A stretch of 12,561 nucleotides of DNA from Lentisphaeria bacterium (GTDB lineage: Bacteria > Verrucomicrobiota > Lentisphaeria > Oligosphaerales > Oligosphaeraceae): NCBI GenBank assembly GCA_016287975.1, contig JAEEXV010000044.1, positions 1-12,561 on the forward strand. The letters run 5' to 3'. Made by a program: the position numbers and the translations under genes. Under the pieces are notes generated by a model. That model was not told the DNA's origin. It saw only the letters and a list, made by a program, of their open reading frames with translations, and ran no database searches. Below are positions 1 through 5,973 of the stretch, one piece after another (position 1 is the first letter of the stretch; every line of letters starts with the position of its first letter).

Positions 1-839
1 CCCCGGGCGGCGTCGAAGGGCGCGAGGTCGGCGTGGGTGTAGAGCTTGCCGGTTTTTTGCGCGCCGAAACTGAACTGGCGCTGCGCGGGGAGGACGCCCG
101 CGTAGTGGAACTCGCGCAGCGCGTGGAGGCGTCCGTAGTCGGCGAAGACGCCGGGGAGGATGCGGATCTTGGAGCCGACGACGCCCCCGGTGGGCTTGAG
201 CGAGGTCTTCTGGCGGAGGATGAGGCGGTCTTGGTCGCGCACGACCTCCCAGATGCCGCGGATGCCGCTCTGCTGCCAGCAGTTGATATAGTCGCCAGGG
301 CCGAGGGGCATGAAGTCGAAGACGAGTCGGAGGCCGCCCTTTTTGACGGCGAGGAAGCGCAGCGGCTTCCTGGTGAGATTGCCGTTCGGGGTGGCGGCGG
401 TGAACTTTCCCGCGACCTTGCTGAACATGCGGCCGTTGGTGTCCAGCCCCTCGTAGTCGGCGCCTTCGAAGAGCGCGTAGGGCAGGGTGATTTCAAGGCT
501 CTTGCCCAGGGAGCGGTTGTCGGCGTCGTTGAAGCATCCGAAGGAGATTTCGACGGAGTTGCCGTCGGGGGCGAGGGCGACCTCCTGGCGGAACTCGGAG
601 GCGCGGTTGTCGCTCCAGATGTTGAAGACGCGGGCGCCGTTCGGGAGGGTGGCGGCCGAGCTCTTCGCGTCGGGCGCGAAGGCGGCCTTGGGGAGGACGC
701 GCGTGACGACCGACTGGATGAACGGCGCGCCGCGGTATTGGATGCGGGTGTCGAAACCTCTCGTCTCAAGGGTGAAGTCGCCTGCAAAGAGGCGCAGCGC
801 GGCAACGAGGAAAAGCGCGGTGAAAAGCGGTTTTTGCAT
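1..839 (-). CDS. Secreted protein of unknown function, C-terminus cut by window edge
   Basis: An open frame reads leftward from the ATG at 839-837 and is still open at base 1; 279 codons are visible. The N-terminus is a clear signal peptide: MQKP, a hydrophobic stretch LFTALFLVAALRLFA, and a probable signal peptidase cut before GDF (about residue 19/20). The mature part looks like beta-rich extracytoplasmic protein, with many aromatic and Gly/Asn/Asp turns (for example FNIWSDNRASEF near 72-83 and FMPLGPGDYINCW near 176-188) and no membrane helix. I do not recognise the family. The style resembles N-terminal domains of large secreted carbohydrate-active proteins, but that is only an impression. 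No good Shine-Dalgarno precedes the ATG. It lies 75 bp downstream of metY on the same strand, so read-through from metY is possible. It carries four of the window's few CCGG sites. Confidence 0.8.
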   Translation of the reverse strand, partial: MQKPLFTALFLVAALRLFAGDFTLETRGFDTRIQYRGAPFIQSVVTRVLPKAAFAPDAKSSAATLPNGARVFNIWSDNRASEFRQEVALAPDGNSVEISFGCFNDADNRSLGKSLEITLPYALFEGADYEGLDTNGRMFSKVAGKFTAATPNGNLTRKPLRFLAVKKGGLRLVFDFMPLGPGDYINCWQQSGIRGIWEVVRDQDRLILRQKTSLKPTGGVVGSKIRILPGVFADYGRLHALREFHYAGVLPAQRQFSFGAQKTGKLYTHADLAPFDAAR

Positions 840-914
840 GGCTGTGGATCAACGAAAGGATGACTCTTCGTCCCCCCCTCCTCGGTGCCGTGGCGGGACG
901 GTTCCCGCGCGGCG

Positions 915-2186
915 CTACTTCGCGATCGCGGCGAAGCCCTGTTCCAGGTCGGCGAGGATGTCGTCCACATTCTCCAGGCCGACGGAGAGCCGCACCATGC
1001 CAGCCTCGATGCCGGCGGCCACGAGCTGTTCGTCCGTCAACTGGCGGTGGGTTTCACTGGCGGGATGGAGCACGCAGGTGCGGATGTCCGCCACATGGAC
1101 TTCGTTGGAGGCCAGTTTCAGCGAATTCATGAACTTCATCGCCGCGTTTCTGCCGCCCTTGATGACCAGCGAGATCACGCCGCTGCAGCCCTTCAGGTAT
1201 TTCTTTGCCAGCGCATGGCAGGGATCGCCCTCCAGGCCAGGATAGATCACGCGCTCGACATGCGGGCATTTCTCCAGGTACCTGGCGACGGTCAGGGCGT
1301 TCTCGCAATACTGCTTCATGCGGACGGCGAGCGTCTCCAGGCCGAGATTCAGGAGGAATGCGGAATGCGCGGCGGGATAGCATCCGAAATCACGCATCAA
1401 CTGCATCCGCGCCTTGATGATATACGCCTGCCTGCCGTAGGTCTTGGTGTAGGAGATGCCGTGGTATGACTCGTCGGGCTCGGTGAGGCCAGGGAAATTC
1501 CCGCTCGTCCAGTCGAACTTGCCGCTGTCCACGATGACGCCGCCACCCTGGACGGCATGGCCATCCATGTACTTGGTCGTGGAATGCACCACGATGTCCG
1601 CCCCGAACTCGAAGGGCTTGCAGAGGACGGGGGTGGCGAAGGTGTTGTCCACAATCAGCGGCACCTTGTGCTTGTGGGCCAGCGTGGCGAAGCGCTCGAT
1701 GTCGAAGACCGTCAGGGCGGGGTTGGCAATCGTCTCGCCGAAGACCGCCTTGGTGTTGGGCTTGAAGGCCTTGTCGATCTCCTCGTCCGATGCATTGTGG
1801 TCGACATAGATGCATTCAATGCCAAGTTTCTTCAGGGTGAACGAGAAGAGATTGATGGTCCCGCCGTAGATTTCCGTCGAGCTGATGAAGCTGTCGCCCG
1901 CGTTGCACAGGTTCAGGATGGAGAGCAGCGACGCCGCCTGGCCGGAACTCGTGCACATTGCGCCGACGCCGCCTTCCAGCGCCGCGATCTTCTCCTCGAC
2001 CGCCATCACCGTCGGGTTTGCGAAACGGGAATAGATCAGGGAGCGGGTCGGGTCGTCGAAGACCGCCGCGACCTCTTCCGTGCTGTCATAGACATACGTG
2101 GTGCTTTGCACGATCGGCACCACGCGGGGCTCGGAATTCTTGGGCGTATATCCCGCATGAAGGCATTTGGTTTCGTCTTTCATCAT
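915..2186 (-). CDS. metY: O-acetylhomoserine sulfhydrylase-type PLP enzyme (Cys/Met metabolism)
   Basis: A 423-residue member of the Cys/Met-metabolism PLP family (aspartate aminotransferase fold), the usual length for O-acetylhomoserine sulfhydrylases. These cytosolic enzymes replace the acetyl group of O-acetyl-L-homoserine with sulfide or methanethiol, giving homocysteine or methionine. Visible motifs: YSRFANPT (52-59; Tyr and Arg contact the PLP phosphate of the partner subunit), SSGQAA (80-85), VDNTFATP (179-186; Asp180 for the pyridine nitrogen), the PLP lysine in STTKYMDGH (Lys205), HPASETHRQL (374-383) and the carboxylate-binding Arg in VRLSVGLE (Arg399). HPASxTH suits MetY, but methionine gamma-lyase and cystathionine gamma-synthase are close relatives, so substrate is not certain. 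The start is ATG 2186, with GGAG at 2193-2196 six bases upstream. A second ATG follows at 2183. An upstream in-frame extension to 2306 lacks family similarity. It is divergent from the symporter gene. Confidence 0.92.
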   Translation of the reverse strand: MMKDETKCLHAGYTPKNSEPRVVPIVQSTTYVYDSTEEVAAVFDDPTRSLIYSRFANPTVMAVEEKIAALEGGVGAMCTSSGQAASLLSILNLCNAGDSFISSTEIYGGTINLFSFTLKKLGIECIYVDHNASDEEIDKAFKPNTKAVFGETIANPALTVFDIERFATLAHKHKVPLIVDNTFATPVLCKPFEFGADIVVHSTTKYMDGHAVQGGGVIVDSGKFDWTSGNFPGLTEPDESYHGISYTKTYGRQAYIIKARMQLMRDFGCYPAAHSAFLLNLGLETLAVRMKQYCENALTVARYLEKCPHVERVIYPGLEGDPCHALAKKYLKGCSGVISLVIKGGRNAAMKFMNSLKLASNEVHVADIRTCVLHPASETHRQLTDEQLVAAGIEAGMVRLSVGLENVDDILADLEQGFAAIAK

Positions 2187-2279
2187 TGGTTTCTCCACTC
2201 TTTGCTGTCCGTTGAAAATCGGTTTGACGGGAAAAAGTCCAAGGGCGGTTCGAAATGTAGGGAATCGCCAAAAAAACCT

Positions 2280-2297
2280 GGCTTTGGCGCCAAAACC
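2280..2297. promoter_or_regulatory. Dyad TTTGGCGCCAAA, possible operator
   Basis: TTTGGCGCCAAA at 2283-2294 is a perfect 12-bp palindrome. It extends to 18 bp with one mismatched pair (GGC on the left, ACC on the right). It lies 97 bp upstream of the metY start and about 210 bp upstream of the symporter start, in non-coding DNA, so it could bind a dimeric regulator of either gene. No regulator family is implied by the sequence alone. Confidence 0.35.
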
Positions 2298-2421
2298 TTG
2301 AACCATGCCGTTACCATACCATCTTTTCCCGACTTTTCCACTTCATCCCTCGGTATCGTTCCGAAAAAAACATCGCAGATGCGGCGCCGACCGCCACGAC
2401 AGGCATTTCAACGCGGAGGGG

Positions 2422-2449
2422 TTGTAAATCCCCTTTATGGCATTACATT
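2422..2449 (+). promoter_or_regulatory. Candidate sigma70-type promoter for the symporter
   Basis: TTGTAA (2422-2427) and TACATT (2444-2449) are separated by 16 bp and sit 58 bp upstream of the symporter ATG. Both hexamers are partial matches to TTGACA/TATAAT. The -35 overlaps a small hairpin (AGGGG at 2417-2421 with CCCCT at 2430-2434), which might be a regulator site. This is prediction from pattern only. Confidence 0.35.
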
Positions 2450-2507
2450 TCGCCAATTGCCGTTTGGTCGGCGCAATCTTCATCCTTCAACCGTGGGAGT
2501 TCCGTGT

Positions 2508-3968
2508 ATGAGACATTCGGAAGTCACTGTCTTCATTGTCTATCTGCTTTGCATGCTGGGAATCGGGGTCTACTTCTTCTGGAGAGACCGCAACGGCGGC
2601 GAAAAGACCTATTTCCTGGGCGACCGCAAGATGGGGCCGTGGGTGGCGGCGCTGTCGGCGGGCGCGTCGGACATGAGCGCATGGCTGCTGATGGGGCTGC
2701 CGACCTCGATCTATGCGATCGGCGTCGGTGAGATCTGGATCGCGGTGGGGCTGGGGCTGGGCTATGCCCTGAGCTGGATCATCGAGGCGCCGCGGCTGCG
2801 CCGCTTCTCGATCGTGTCGGGGGACGCGATCACGATCCCGCAGTATCTCTCGAACCGCTTCAAGGGGACGAACCATGTGACGCAGACGGTCTGCGCGGTG
2901 GTCTTCCTGATCGCGTACACCATCTACGCGGCCTCCAGCATCAAGGCGTGCGGCACGCTCTTCAACAAGGTGATCGGGATGGATCCGATGAAGGCGATGT
3001 ACCTCTCCGCCTTCATCATCATCAGCTACACCTTCCTGGGCGGCTTCTCGGCGGTCTGCTGGACCGACTTCTTCCAGGGGCTCCTGATCCTGGGCGCGAT
3101 GCTCCTCGCCCCGATCTTCGCGGTCTTCATGCTCAAGGCCAAGGAAAGCGGCGCGGCGGATGTCCTGCCTGCCAACTACTACAACGCCTTCGCCGACTGG
3201 CACCAGATCGTCAACGGCCTGGGCTGGGGCCTGGGCTACTTCGGCATGCCCCACATCATCATCCGCTTCATGTCCATCAAGTCCCAGAAGGCGCTGCGGC
3301 AGTCCTCGGTGATCGGGATTTCGTGGACGGCGATCGTGCTGGTCTTCGCGGCCTTCATCGGCATCATCGGGCGCCTGCGCCTGGGGATGGATCCCGCCAT
3401 CAAGGAAAAGGAACTGGTCTTCGTCGAAATGGTGCGCCAGATCTTCCCTGGCGTCATCTCGGGCGTGCTGCTCTCGGCGGTGCTGGCGGCGGCGATGAGC
3501 ACGGCGGACAGCCAGTTGCTCGCGGCCTCGTCGGCCTTCTCCAGCGACGTCTACAAGCCGCTGATCCGCAAGGGCAAGGCCTCGGACGAGGAACTGCTCT
3601 GGAACGGCCGCCTGATCGTGCTGATCGTCTCGCTGGCGGCGCTGCTGATCGCGACCAACCCGAATTCGGGCAACATCATGGGACTGGTCTCGAACGCCTG
3701 GGGCGTCTTCGGGGCGGCGTTTGGCCCTGCGATCCTGCTGAGCCTCTTCTGGCGGAAGTTCAATGCGCTGGGCGCGGTCGCGGGCATCATCGCGGGCACG
3801 GCCGTCGACATCGGCTGGCTGATGTTCTGCAAATCCACCAACGTCTATGAGATCATCCCCGGCTTTGCCGCGGGCCTGATCGTCGCGATCGTCTTCTCGC
3901 GCGTCGCGGGCGACGCCTCGGCGGAGGTCCAGAAACTCTACGACCAAGCCGTCCAGTATAAGGACTAA
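2508..3968 (+). CDS. putP: Sodium/solute symporter, PutP type (likely sodium/proline)
   Basis: A 486-residue polytopic inner-membrane protein of the sodium:solute symporter family (SSS), close to the length of E. coli PutP (about 500). It imports a small solute, probably proline, coupled to Na+. Key residues: GASDMSAWLLMGLP at 52-65 matches the PutP TM2 motif, with Asp55, Met56 and Ser57 at the same numbers as the Na+-site residues of PutP. MSTADSQLL at 330-338 contains Ser331/Thr332, equivalent to the conserved Ser/Thr pair of PutP TM9. FLGGFSAVCWTDFFQG (176-191) is another family signature. About a dozen hydrophobic helices are visible, with a short polar C-tail. The ATG at 2508 follows GGGAG (2495-2499) by 8 bases; the long upstream open frame is non-coding and antisense to metY. 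A strong GC hairpin follows the stop. Proline specificity is inferred from motif similarity; pantothenate and other SSS substrates are less likely. Confidence 0.9.
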   Translation: MRHSEVTVFIVYLLCMLGIGVYFFWRDRNGGEKTYFLGDRKMGPWVAALSAGASDMSAWLLMGLPTSIYAIGVGEIWIAVGLGLGYALSWIIEAPRLRRFSIVSGDAITIPQYLSNRFKGTNHVTQTVCAVVFLIAYTIYAASSIKACGTLFNKVIGMDPMKAMYLSAFIIISYTFLGGFSAVCWTDFFQGLLILGAMLLAPIFAVFMLKAKESGAADVLPANYYNAFADWHQIVNGLGWGLGYFGMPHIIIRFMSIKSQKALRQSSVIGISWTAIVLVFAAFIGIIGRLRLGMDPAIKEKELVFVEMVRQIFPGVISGVLLSAVLAAAMSTADSQLLAASSAFSSDVYKPLIRKGKASDEELLWNGRLIVLIVSLAALLIATNPNSGNIMGLVSNAWGVFGAAFGPAILLSLFWRKFNALGAVAGIIAGTAVDIGWLMFCKSTNVYEIIPGFAAGLIVAIVFSRVAGDASAEVQKLYDQAVQYKD

Positions 3969-3986
3969 CCGACGGCATTCCATCCT

Positions 3987-4023
3987 GCGGGGCCGCCCGC
4001 GCCAGAGGCGCGGGCGGCCCCGC
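3987..4023 (+). terminator. 17-bp GC hairpin downstream of the symporter gene
   Basis: Bases 3987-4003 and 4007-4023 are perfect reverse complements (17 bp, nearly all G/C) with a 3-base loop AGA. The hairpin starts 18 bp after the symporter stop. There is no U-run after it (TTGCGTATC follows), so it is either a U-less terminator or an mRNA-stabilising/attenuating structure. It ends 9 bases before the next ATG, so it may also affect that gene's translation. Confidence 0.6.
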
Positions 4024-4032
4024 TTGCGTATC

Positions 4033-4374
4033 ATGGCTGAAGAAGGGTCAAGGCACGGGCGTTTCGTCTGCGTGCGCTGCGGGAACTGCTGCCGCTGGAG
4101 CGGCGTCGTGCGGCTGCGCGAGGGCGAGGCCGAACGCCTCGCGGCGGCGCTGGGGATCGCCGTCGAGGAGTTCACTGGACAATATGCGGATCTGGCGGAA
4201 GACCGCCGCGGGCTGGTGCTGAAATGCGCCGACGACGGCCGCTGCTGCTTTCTGACGGAGGCGAACCTGTGCCGCGTCAATGCGGTGAAGCCGCGCCAGT
4301 GCGCGGAGTTCCCCTACTCCTGGCAGCCGACGCCAGAGCAGGCGAGGCTCTGCCAGGGCCACTGGGAGGAATAG
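4033..4374 (+). CDS. YkgJ-family cysteine-cluster protein (putative metal/Fe-S binding)
   Basis: A 113-residue soluble protein of the CxxCxxCC cluster family (YkgJ/UPF0153-like). The N-terminal cluster is CVRCGNCC (Cys13, 16, 19, 20). Further cysteines are at 65, 71-72, 80, 90 and 107, in the family pattern C..GRCCFL....C.....KPRQC..FP. The family is thought to bind zinc or an Fe-S cluster; its biochemical role is unsettled. The length is complete for a single-domain member. ATG 4033 is chosen; no Shine-Dalgarno precedes it and the upstream DNA is the symporter hairpin. A TTG at 4024 in the same frame would add only three residues (MRI). Co-transcription with the symporter depends on how well that hairpin terminates. 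No functional link with either neighbour is evident. Confidence 0.82.
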   Translation: MAEEGSRHGRFVCVRCGNCCRWSGVVRLREGEAERLAAALGIAVEEFTGQYADLAEDRRGLVLKCADDGRCCFLTEANLCRVNAVKPRQCAEFPYSWQPTPEQARLCQGHWEE

Positions 4375-4403
4375 GGCATCCCGTGCCGCCCCGTTCTCGC
4401 GGT

Positions 4404-4449
4404 TTCATGGGAGCTGGGGGGAGTCGGTCGTTCCGTGCCGCCCCGTTTT
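4404..4449. repeat. 46-bp direct repeat, left copy
   Basis: Bases 4404-4449 match 4698-4743 with one mismatch (a G in place of T inside the G-run), 294 bp apart. The unit begins TTCATGGGAGCTGGG and ends with CCGTGCCGCCCCGTTTT. A third, partial copy of the end lies at 4381-4396 (CCGTGCCGCCCCGTTC), so left-side copies recur with a 52-bp period. In this copy the right arm of the hairpin (GCGGTCG) no longer pairs well. Confidence 0.85.
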
Positions 4450-4515
4450 TGCGGTCGCTCCGTTCCCCATGAGAGGCGGTTCATGAGGCCGACGGGGGGG
4501 CGTTTTATGTGGACA

Positions 4516-4663
4516 TTTATTGTGACACTTTTTTGTCCAGATAAATGTCCAGATAAACACAGTCACTCGCTTTTCACGACCAGCCACGATCCTGGTTGCT
4601 GGTTGTACATAATACATTGCCAGACATTTTCTGGTTTATTAGGACAAAAAATGTCTGAATAAA
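4516..4663. repeat. AT-rich inverted-repeat element built of TGTCCnnATAAA motifs
   Basis: Bases 4516-4545 (30 nt) and the reverse complement of 4635-4663 (29 nt) agree at 25 positions with one 1-base gap, separated by 89 nt. Each arm is itself a head-to-head pair of a 12-bp motif, consensus TGTCCnnATAAA, around a 5-6 nt T/A tract. Copies are at 4504-4515(-), 4516-4527(-), 4534-4545(+), 4546-4557(+), 4635-4646(-) and 4652-4663(+). The two at 4534 and 4546 are identical and tandem. TGGACATTTAT (4510-4520) and ATAAATGTCCA (4541-4551) are a perfect inverted pair. CCAGA-CATTT-TCTGG (4620-4634) is a further small hairpin. The shape fits a MITE-like remnant, insertion-sequence ends, or a clustered regulator site; no transposase is present. 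Confidence 0.75.
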
Positions 4664-4697
4664 CGAGAAGGCGGCCGCGCTGTTCACCTTTTTGCGG

Positions 4698-4752
4698 TTC
4701 ATGGGAGCTGGGTGGAGTCGGTCGTTCCGTGCCGCCCCGTTTTCGGGGCGGC
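4698..4752. repeat. Direct repeat right copy with perfect hairpin, overlapping the yibE/F 3' end
   Basis: Bases 4698-4743 are the right copy of the 46-bp repeat. It continues into a perfect hairpin: GCCGCCCCG (4731-4739), loop TTTT, CGGGGCGGC (4744-4752). It lies inside the last codons of the YibE/F-like gene, covering its stop codon and last 14 codons. The hairpin could help terminate that gene, but it lies upstream of the stop, which is unusual for a terminator. Confidence 0.8.
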
Positions 4753-5889
4753 GGGTGTCTCCGCCGCGGGCGGGCGGTGGTGGAACATGGCGGCGCCGAG
4801 GAGGGCGGTGAAGGGGGCGACGAGGACCAGCGCGAAACTGCCGATCAGGGTCTTGACGGATTCGGCGGCGACGAGGGGGTTGTTGATGAAGTGCCAGGGG
4901 GAGCTGCCCTGGGCGCAGAACATCATGAGCAGGGTGATGTAGCCGCCTGAGTAGGCGAGGAGCAGCGTGGTGGTCATGGTGCCGACGACGCTGCGCCCGA
5001 TGCGGAGCCCCGAGCGGCAGAGCTCGAGGCGGGAGAGGGCGGGGTTGTGGCGGCTGACCTCCTCGATGCCCGTGGCGATGTCCATGGCCAGGTCCATGAC
5101 GGCGCCAGAGGAGGCGAGGATCATGGCGCCGATGAAGATGTCGGCCAGATCGAGCGATTCGTATCCCGAGAAGAGGAGCGTCTGGGCGTAGGGCAGGGTG
5201 GCGCCGTTGATCTTGAGGAGGCGCGTGAAGAGATGCGCGGTGAGCAGCCCGACCAGGACGCCGAGGGTCGCGCCGAGGAAGGCGGTGGCGCCGCGGCGGT
5301 TGGCGCCCGCGACGAGATACATGATGGCGGCGGTGAGAAACGCGGTGCTGGCGAAGATGGTCCAGCTGGCGGGCCAGCCGCGCAGGGTGAGCGGGATGAC
5401 TGCCTTCCAGATGACCAGGCAACTGAAGACGAAACTCAGCAGCGCCTTGAAGCCCGTCCAGCCGCCGAAGACGCAGAGCAGCAGGCAGAAGAGGGCGAAG
5501 AGGACGATCGTCCAGCCGATGCGGGAGTGGTCCTGCGCAATCAGCGTGTCGTCGGGCTCGGGATCGGCCTTGTCGATGACGACGACGGCGGTGTCGCCAG
5601 GGCGGAAGAGCTTGTCGAGTTCCAGCTGGGCGCGCAGTTCGTTCGCGGCGGGGAACTGCCGCCCCTTCAGGGGGCCTTCGAGGATTTCCACGGTGAGGCG
5701 CTGGGAGCCGAAGCGCACCAGGTTGTGCGTCTCGACCAGCGAGTCGTCGACCGCCAGCACTTCCGCCCTGGCGCGGAAGCCATGCTGCGCGGCGAGGGGC
5801 TTCGGCCCTGGCAGCAGCCACAGCAGGGCGGACAAGGCCGCCAGGACGGCGAGGATGCAGAGATCGTGCTTGGAAATCGGCCAGGACAT
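4699..5889 (-). CDS. YibE/F-family integral membrane protein
   Basis: A 396-residue membrane protein matching the YibE/F family, whose function is not established. Layout: one N-terminal helix (about 11-27); an extracytoplasmic segment (about 30-120) with FRARAEVLAVDD and ILEGPLKGRQF, resembling the family's small beta domain; then about seven more helices (roughly 125-142, 148-167, 176-194, 201-219, 252-267, 301-327, 345-368). The hallmark GATLGVLVGLLTAHLF (206-221) and the SSGAVMDLAMDIATGIEEV region (260-278) are characteristic. The ATG at 5889 is chosen; a GTG at 5940 would add 17 residues without hydrophobic character, and neither has a Shine-Dalgarno. The final 14 residues (KTGRHGTTDSTQLP) are encoded by the dispersed repeat, so the native C-terminus may have been replaced. 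It lies 84 bp downstream of the ftsK-like gene on the same strand. Confidence 0.85.
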   Translation of the reverse strand: MSWPISKHDLCILAVLAALSALLWLLPGPKPLAAQHGFRARAEVLAVDDSLVETHNLVRFGSQRLTVEILEGPLKGRQFPAANELRAQLELDKLFRPGDTAVVVIDKADPEPDDTLIAQDHSRIGWTIVLFALFCLLLCVFGGWTGFKALLSFVFSCLVIWKAVIPLTLRGWPASWTIFASTAFLTAAIMYLVAGANRRGATAFLGATLGVLVGLLTAHLFTRLLKINGATLPYAQTLLFSGYESLDLADIFIGAMILASSGAVMDLAMDIATGIEEVSRHNPALSRLELCRSGLRIGRSVVGTMTTTLLLAYSGGYITLLMMFCAQGSSPWHFINNPLVAAESVKTLIGSFALVLVAPFTALLGAAMFHHRPPAAETPAAPKTGRHGTTDSTQLP

Positions 5890-5916
5890 GGGCGGCGAGG
5901 GAAGAGGGGCGGGATG

Positions 5917-5930
5917 GTGTCTTAGGACAC
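5917..5930. promoter_or_regulatory. 14-bp dyad in the ftsK-yibE/F gap
   Basis: GTGTC-TTAG-GACAC (5917-5930) is a perfect inverted repeat between the ftsK-like stop and the YibE/F start, 28 bp upstream of that start. It may be an operator or a small processing hairpin. Without a U-run it is not a convincing terminator. Confidence 0.25.
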
Positions 5931-5973
5931 AATGTAGCACATCTTTTGCCGCCGAATCTCCCGCACGGGCCCT

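Larger units (their letters stand above)
2187..2507. promoter_or_regulatory. Divergent intergenic control region, metY / symporter
   Basis: This 321-bp gap separates two divergent genes and is visibly more AT-rich than its flanks. It holds an 18-bp dyad at 2280-2297, a candidate promoter toward the symporter at 2422-2449, and a possible leader hairpin on the metY side (GGCGGTTC at 2244-2251 pairing with GAATCGCC at 2262-2269, one G-T pair). I saw no SAM-riboswitch or T-box hallmark. On the minus strand a TACATT (2254-2259) could be a -10 for metY, but no convincing -35 sits at the right distance. No gene is supported here. Confidence 0.6.
4375..4698. other. Non-coding repeat island
   Basis: This 324-bp gap contains no credible gene. 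It has GC-rich outer parts built from dispersed hairpin-repeat copies and an AT-rich core (about 4501-4665) with nested inverted and tandem motifs. GCGGTT(T)CATG occurs at 4399-4409, 4476-4485 and 4694-4703, so the AT-rich core is flanked on both sides by it. The sharp drop in GC against both flanking genes suggests an inserted or separately evolving segment. Confidence 0.7.

Noticed and set aside
893..908. Hairpin GCGGGA-CGGT-TCCCGC just after the metY stop, as terminator
   Set aside because: The stem is only 6 bp and there is no U-run on the minus strand; too weak to call.
2187..2340. SAM riboswitch or T-box upstream of metY
   Set aside because: No conserved core or terminator/antiterminator pair could be recognised; only a small 8-bp stem is present.
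2487..4280. Minus-strand open frame of 597 codons
   Set aside because: It is antisense to the clear PutP-type symporter; its Arg/Asp/His-rich composition is typical of a shadow frame in GC-rich DNA.
4405..4617. Minus-strand 70-codon open frame in the repeat island
   Set aside because: It consists of the inverted-repeat motifs and the dispersed repeat, has no Shine-Dalgarno, and its end merely repeats the YibE/F tail.
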